This document shows, piece after piece, positions 60,507-64,000 of a stretch of DNA of 64,000 bases (position 1 is the stretch's first letter; each line of letters opens with the position of its first letter). The stretch comes from Lysinibacillus xylanilyticus (lineage in GTDB: Bacteria > Bacillota > Bacilli > Bacillales_A > Planococcaceae). The translations under genes were made by a program, and so were the position numbers. The stretch lies in the NCBI RefSeq assembly GCF_001183605.1, contig NZ_LFXJ01000005.1:682001-746000 (forward strand). Direction: 5' to 3'. Below the pieces are notes generated by a model. It searched no databases. It was not told the DNA's origin and saw only the letters and a program-made list of their open reading frames with translations.

Positions 60507-60728
60507 ATGAAAGAACAGTTAATAAAAGTAATGCAGCGTCAACAAGTAGTTAACATGATGTATGTAGCTAAGTCTGGTGTCATTACAAAAAGGCGTGTGA
60601 AAATCATAAAGTTGGTGGGTGATTCCTTTACAGCATTTTGCTTTACGAGGCAGGCAAAGCGCACGTTTATTATTAACAATGTTCTAGCAATATTGCCTGT
60701 TACCCATCGGAAGCGTGAGGTGATATGA
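60507..60728 (+). CDS. YolD-like protein
   Basis: 73 aa, AAAGGAGCAG upstream. VAKSGVITKRRVKIIKLVGDSFTAFCFTRQAKRTFIINNVLAILP is the YolD pattern. YolD-like proteins are small partners encoded ahead of Y-family polymerases of the UvrX/YqjW type. Shorter than usual (about 110 aa) at the N-terminus. The stop overlaps the uvrX start. Probably SOS-induced. Confidence 0.78.
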   Translation: MKEQLIKVMQRQQVVNMMYVAKSGVITKRRVKIIKLVGDSFTAFCFTRQAKRTFIINNVLAILPVTHRKREVI

Positions 60729-61171
60729 ATTACGACAATCTGCCGCACAAGGACATTTTTTGTATTGACATGAAATGCTTTTACGCAAGCTGTATTGCAA
60801 TGCTAAAAGGTTTAGATGTCTTGAAAGATCCCATTGCAGTTATAGGCAACTTTGAGCAACCCGGTAGTATCGTACTCGTAGCCTCGCCGGTGATGAAGGG
60901 GAAATTTAAAATCAAAACGGGAAATAGGCGTTATGTTCATGTTTTTTTAGGAGATTAATTAAACAAGCCTTATCTATCAATACTTATCTTATATCTTATT
61001 TTTTCTCTAGAAAATTGATTCTTCAGTTCAGTACCACCCATAATTTTACAAAAAGCTATTGGACATCAGATGATTTTCCCATTAGATTTCTACTCTCTTG
61101 ATGAAATTAGTATTCTCCTCCTAGAACTTTCCGAGCTAGTATGTCAACGCACTCGATCGAAAGGATGGGTG
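60725..61171 (+). pseudogene. uvrX/yqjW Y-family DNA polymerase, truncated with internal deletion
   Basis: The first 66 codons are clear: HKDIFCIDMKCFYASC (catalytic Asp), IAVIGNFEQPGSIVLVASPVMK, FKIKTGNR. Then VHVFLGD-stop at 60958. At 61061-61171 another piece reads FPLDFYSLDEISILLLELSE and VCQRTRSKGW, from the palm region, in a different frame. The fingers, the second catalytic acids and the whole C-terminus are missing. No polymerase activity is expected. Confidence 0.85.
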
Positions 61172-61300
61172 GTAGTTTCGACATCAAGAATAAATTCTTT
61201 TACTTTCAAAGCGATCTTTTGAACGTTAGGGAAAAAGGTGTTATTAATAACAGACTCTTTCAATCAATTCCATAAGCCTTCGATCAGGTTAATGGGCTGT
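61166..61300 (-). mobile_element. IS630-family transposase remnant (C-terminal end)
   Basis: Minus-strand frame reads NLIEGLWN-stop-LKESVINNTFFPNVQKIALKV and KEFILDVE. (L)NLIEGLWxWLK is the DDE-domain catalytic-Glu motif of IS630/DDE_3 transposases; the second Trp is now a stop. No terminal repeats found. It begins exactly where uvrX homology stops, so its insertion probably broke uvrX. Confidence 0.72.
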
Positions 61301-61555
61301 AGGGAGGCAGACAAGAGAGTTTAAGCCTGTCTTCGGACGTTTTTTTATTAGCAATATTCCTAATGTGAAAAAGAGTGCTAGGTTCTCATTGAATTCAGAT
61401 TTGCTTTAGAACCTGCACTTAAAATTGTGTAGTGTGGCCGAGGCAAATTAAAAGAGCCAGCATCGGAGAAGACTTTATTAAACTTTTATTGAATTTTAAA
61501 TGGGTTAGACACAGTTTCCGTATATTTATGCCCTAAAAATGGATTTTCTTCAACA
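61301..61555. other. Intergenic, decayed
   Basis: No gene or strong signal apart from a T7 tract at 61341. Leads into the blaI promoter. Confidence 0.4.
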
Positions 61556-61571
61556 GACTATCGCAATAGTC
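61556..61571. promoter_or_regulatory. BlaI-type operator 1
   Basis: Palindrome GACTATCGCAATAGTC, ending at the first base before the -35 box. Confidence 0.75.
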
Positions 61572-61600
61572 TTGACAATTCCGGACTACCATAGTAGTAT
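61572..61600 (+). promoter_or_regulatory. Promoter of the blaI/M56 operon
   Basis: -35 TTGACA (61572-61577), 17-base spacer, -10 TAGTAT (61595-61600). Confidence 0.72.
61584..61599. promoter_or_regulatory. BlaI-type operator 2
   Basis: GACTACCATAGTAGTA lies between the -35 and -10 boxes, 28 bases from operator 1, and is the closest to the TACTAC...GTAGTA mec/bla consensus. Confidence 0.7.
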
Positions 61601-61612
61601 CAATGTGTGGCA

Positions 61613-61628
61613 AACTATTGCAATAGTC
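61613..61628. promoter_or_regulatory. BlaI-type operator 3
   Basis: AACTATTGCAATAGTC, 29 bases from operator 2, downstream of the expected transcription start. Confidence 0.72.
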
Positions 61629-61653
61629 CACGAAAGAAAAGGAGCATGCGCGT

Positions 61654-62013
61654 ATGCAAGTTAAATTGTTTGATTCAGAATTACAAGTCATGAATATTCT
61701 ATGGGAAGAAGGCGATTTGACAGCTAAACAGCTCTCACAAATGTTAAACGAACGAATAGGTTGGAATAAAAATACCACCTATACCGTCATAAAAAAATGT
61801 ATAAAAAAAGAGGCCATTGAAAGAATTGAACCTAACTTTATCTGTCATCCAATCATCAGAAAAGAACAGATACAAGAACAAGAAACGACGGAATTGATTG
61901 ATAAAATATTTAATGGTTCTAAATCTTTACTATTCGCATCCTTACTAGACAAGAAAAAAATGTCCGCGAGTGAGATCGAAAAATTAAAGCAAATTGTTAA
62001 AGATCTTGAGTGA
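61654..62013 (+). CDS. BlaI/MecI/CopY-family repressor
   Basis: 119 aa, AAAGGAG upstream. Winged helix with LFDSELQVMNILWEEGDLTA and NKNTTYTVIKKCIKKEAIERI, then a C-terminal dimer helix region (about 75-119). Such repressors are inactivated by cleavage triggered by their M56 partner. Three palindromes cover its own promoter. Stop overlaps the region of the next start. Confidence 0.9.
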   Translation: MQVKLFDSELQVMNILWEEGDLTAKQLSQMLNERIGWNKNTTYTVIKKCIKKEAIERIEPNFICHPIIRKEQIQEQETTELIDKIFNGSKSLLFASLLDKKKMSASEIEKLKQIVKDLE

Positions 62014-62024
62014 GGAATTATGAT

Positions 62025-63242
62025 ATGAGTATTTTCAACATGAGTGTAGACGCATCTCTCCTCCTCATCATTGTGTTATTGATGAGAATGTTAGTAAGAA
62101 ATAAAGTGCCAAAGCAAACATTTTTAATTCTTTGGGGAATCGTTGCATTTAAACTACTCATCCCCTACTCTTTTTATTCAAAGTTGAGCATACAGCCTAT
62201 GCTGAAAAACTTATTTGTTACGCTCACTCACTCAAATGATTCGGAAAGTATGCACAATACAATTGCAGTCGCACATACATCAAACACGTTCTATGATCAG
62301 CTTTTGCTTGTGATGACAAACGATTTCGTTCAGATCCTTTGGGCATGTGGGGGTATCGGGGTTTTGCTATTCTTTATAGTGGCTTATATTAGATTTTATA
62401 AAGAATTTCAAACAGCCATCCCAGTGAAGAATAATGAGTATCTCGTTCAATGGCTAAACGATCATAAGTTAAAAAGAACGATTCAAATTGCAGTATCAGA
62501 TAGAATTAAAACCCCGTTAACATATGGAATCTTTAAACCAGTCATCTTATTGCCGAAATCAACAAATTGGGAAGACGCTGCAAGTATTCAGTTTATTCTC
62601 ACGCATGAATTAATTCATATTAAACGCTTTGACGTTTTGTGGAAAGTAATTTTAACGATTATGGTAGCTTTGCATTGGTTTAATCCATTAGTTTGGTTTA
62701 TGTATTTTTTAGTAAACAGAGACATTGAATTGTCTTGCGACGAAAGGGTTATTAGACAGTTTGGAGATAAGGCAAAGTCAGCATATGCACTATCTCTCAT
62801 CAATATGGCAGATGAAACCTATACGGTTACGCCGCTTTGTAATCATTTTAGTAAAAATGGGATTGAAGAAAGGATAGTGTCCATTATGACCTTAAAGAAA
62901 AAGTCAGTTTTAGGAACAGCATTAGCATGTACATTAGTCATTGGAGGGATGACTGTCTTTGCGGCAACTGGCCAAGAGCCACCAACGTTAAAAGAAGGCA
63001 AAGAACGAAATGCAGTTATTGTTACTGATGCATCAAATAGTACGACGGAACCACAGGTAATCGCAACAAATAAAGGCAAAGAACGAAATGCAGTTATTGT
63101 TACTGATGCATCAAATAGTACGACGGAACCACAGGTAATCGCAACAAATAAAGGCAAAGAACGAAAGGCAGTTATTGTTACTGAAGCATCAAATAGTACG
63201 ACGGAACCGCAGGTAATCGCAACAAATAAAGGCGGAAAATGA
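62025..63242 (+). CDS. M56-family membrane metalloprotease (BlaR1/MecR1-like) with C-terminal tandem repeats
   Basis: 405 aa from the ATG at 62025 (TGAGGAATT upstream). Four helices (about 9-25, 33-50, 100-122, 290-310), zinc motif HELIH at 194-198 and later ELSCDERV. A BlaR1-type penicillin-binding sensor domain is absent; instead three copies of a 26-residue repeat with core RNAVIVTDASNSTTEPQVIA follow the last helix, outside the cell. A fourth copy continues after the TGA at 63240 in frame to a TAA at 63312-63314, so the gene has probably lost 24 codons to a CGA-to-TGA change. The signal it senses is unknown. Confidence 0.87.
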   Translation: MSIFNMSVDASLLLIIVLLMRMLVRNKVPKQTFLILWGIVAFKLLIPYSFYSKLSIQPMLKNLFVTLTHSNDSESMHNTIAVAHTSNTFYDQLLLVMTNDFVQILWACGGIGVLLFFIVAYIRFYKEFQTAIPVKNNEYLVQWLNDHKLKRTIQIAVSDRIKTPLTYGIFKPVILLPKSTNWEDAASIQFILTHELIHIKRFDVLWKVILTIMVALHWFNPLVWFMYFLVNRDIELSCDERVIRQFGDKAKSAYALSLINMADETYTVTPLCNHFSKNGIEERIVSIMTLKKKSVLGTALACTLVIGGMTVFAATGQEPPTLKEGKERNAVIVTDASNSTTEPQVIATNKGKERNAVIVTDASNSTTEPQVIATNKGKERKAVIVTEASNSTTEPQVIATNKGGK

Positions 63243-63311
63243 AATGTAATTATTGTTACTGATGCATCAAATAGTACGACGGAACCACGTTTAATCGCAA
63301 CAAATGAAGAA
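63001..63311 (+). repeat. 78-bp coding tandem repeat, four copies
   Basis: Copies begin near 63001, 63079, 63157 and 63235. The first two are almost identical, the third has two changes (AAGGCA, GAAGCA), the fourth is the most diverged and lies after the stop codon. Confidence 0.9.
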
Positions 63312-63327
63312 TAAATAAGTTGCTCCA

Positions 63328-63361
63328 AAGACTAGTCCTGAAATCCGGGACTAGTTTTTTC
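63328..63361 (+). terminator. Terminator after the blaI/M56 operon
   Basis: Stem ACTAGTCC / GGACTAGT with an 8-base loop and T6. Confidence 0.85.
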
Positions 63362-63722
63362 ATTTACTCCATCATTTTTTCATAATAAAACTCAAATGCC
63401 TTCCACTTTGTTGGTCTTGCCAATAGCGGCATAATTGATTACCTGCAACAAAATATGGAAAATCAAACTCTCAAGTTATTTTGCGTTGGGATGTACAAAA
63501 TGGAGTGATCAAAATAGGGTCATCTGTAGTAAAAAAGGGGATAGATAGAGCGAATTTAATTAAGCTCTTCTATCCTTTTAATTTCTATACATATAACTGT
63601 GTGACATTAAATAAGAATTCACTATTGAAAATAGTTTCAGCTTATAACTTGACTTTTAATAAAAACAACAATCACGCGCGTTTGTTTAATTGTTAAAAAC
63701 CTTCTACCAATACATTCATTTA
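63362..63722. other. Intergenic with family-A right-end scrap
   Basis: GCCAATAGCGGCATAATTGATTAC (63418-63441) resembles the right end of family A. ACCTTCTA / TAGAAGGT (63699-63733) is a likely terminator for the minus-strand gene at 63723. A TTG-started frame at 63481 has no support. Confidence 0.45.
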
Positions 63723-64000
63723 TCATAGAAGGTAAACGAACCAGATGCTTACGACAATAAACCAAATGTTGATTGACAACAGGAACACTCGCTCACAAAT
63801 CCCAAAGATAAATCGCAACGGCTTGAACATCGTTACAATAACAGCCCCAAGCGAGATAGAAGAAATCATGGTTATGATGTAAAAAAATAGATTTAGATTT
63901 TTAAAGCCTTCCAGTAATTTTAAATGACTTCCTCCACGATCAATGACCATATAGGAAAAAGCGAACGCAAGAATAGCAAATAAGTAATGGAGTTTTCCTC
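63723..64000 (-). CDS. C-terminal part of a multi-pass membrane protein, cut by the window end
   Basis: The frame is open from base 64000 down to 63723: KLHYLFAILAFAFSYMVIDRGG, then three more helices ending IWFIVVSIWFVYLL. At least 91 residues with four helices are visible. An internal ATG at 63950 exists but the coding pattern runs past it. It resembles DUF998-type membrane proteins; the family call is uncertain. Confidence 0.6.
   Translation of the reverse strand, partial: GKLHYLFAILAFAFSYMVIDRGGSHLKLLEGFKNLNLFFYIITMISSISLGAVIVTMFKPLRFIFGICERVFLLSINIWFIVVSIWFVYLL

Noticed and set aside
63481..63696. 71-codon frame from a TTG
   Set aside because: No ribosome site and AT-rich composition without protein-like pattern.

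Overview
The window looks like chromosomal DNA of a spore-forming, low-GC Gram-positive rod, most likely Lysinibacillus or a near relative in Planococcaceae/Bacillaceae. This is inferred from AT-rich coding sequence, strong AGGAGG-type ribosome sites, TTG/GTG starts, a Bacillus-type SAM riboswitch and purine riboswitch, YjcZ-type spore micropeptides, a Bacillus-type SOS box and a BmrCD-like exporter with a leader peptide. No rRNA, tRNA, CRISPR array or intact phage was seen. The species is not proven by the sequence.

Layout. 0-2.5 kb: an Lsa-type ABC-F antibiotic-resistance gene behind a long leader hairpin, then decayed DNA. 2.5-9.4 kb: module 1, a BceRS-type two-component system, a DUF418 membrane protein, a BceAB-type transporter and a small exported protein. 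9.5-14.2 kb: a lipoprotein, a 53-aa membrane peptide, a second two-component system, and one intact plus one broken yjcZ. 14.2-18 kb: a MarR repressor divergent from a quinone-oxidoreductase-like gene with two operators, a candidate structured RNA, a zinc-knuckle/S4 protein and a lipoprotein. 18.3-25.4 kb: module 2, with the same parts as module 1 (exported protein, ATPase, FtsX-type permease, response regulator, kinase, DUF418) in another order and with a different transporter type. 25.5-27 kb: a LytTR regulator with two membrane partners. 27.2-31.6 kb: a probable extracytoplasmic redox operon (secreted acidic protein, ApbE, ferric-reductase-like heme protein) facing a two-component system.

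31.7-38.5 kb: EamA exporter, ArsR regulator and ABM monooxygenase, a membrane methyltransferase, a MetT-like NhaC transporter under a SAM riboswitch, and a FluC pair. 38.6-40.3 kb: a 21-bp tandem array and a VOC gene split by a 191-bp repeat element. 40.5-44.3 kb: a bmrCD-like exporter behind a leader peptide and attenuator. 44.4-52.7 kb: cell-envelope genes (DacB-type PBP, ECF sigma/DUF4179 pair, M23 peptidase, LCP protein, signal peptidase I) and a second 21-bp array. 52.9-58.1 kb: a PbuE-like pump under a guanine-class riboswitch and a P-type Ca2+ ATPase. 58.1-64 kb: small membrane and cupin genes, palindromic repeats, an SOS-controlled yolD/uvrX remnant cut by an IS630 remnant, and a blaI/M56 pair whose protease ends in 26-residue repeats.

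The strongest theme is envelope-stress and antimicrobial sensing: four OmpR-type two-component systems, LytTR, ECF and BlaI/M56 regulators, and several export pumps. The second theme is genome decay and spread of short palindromic elements, with one clear insertion event.
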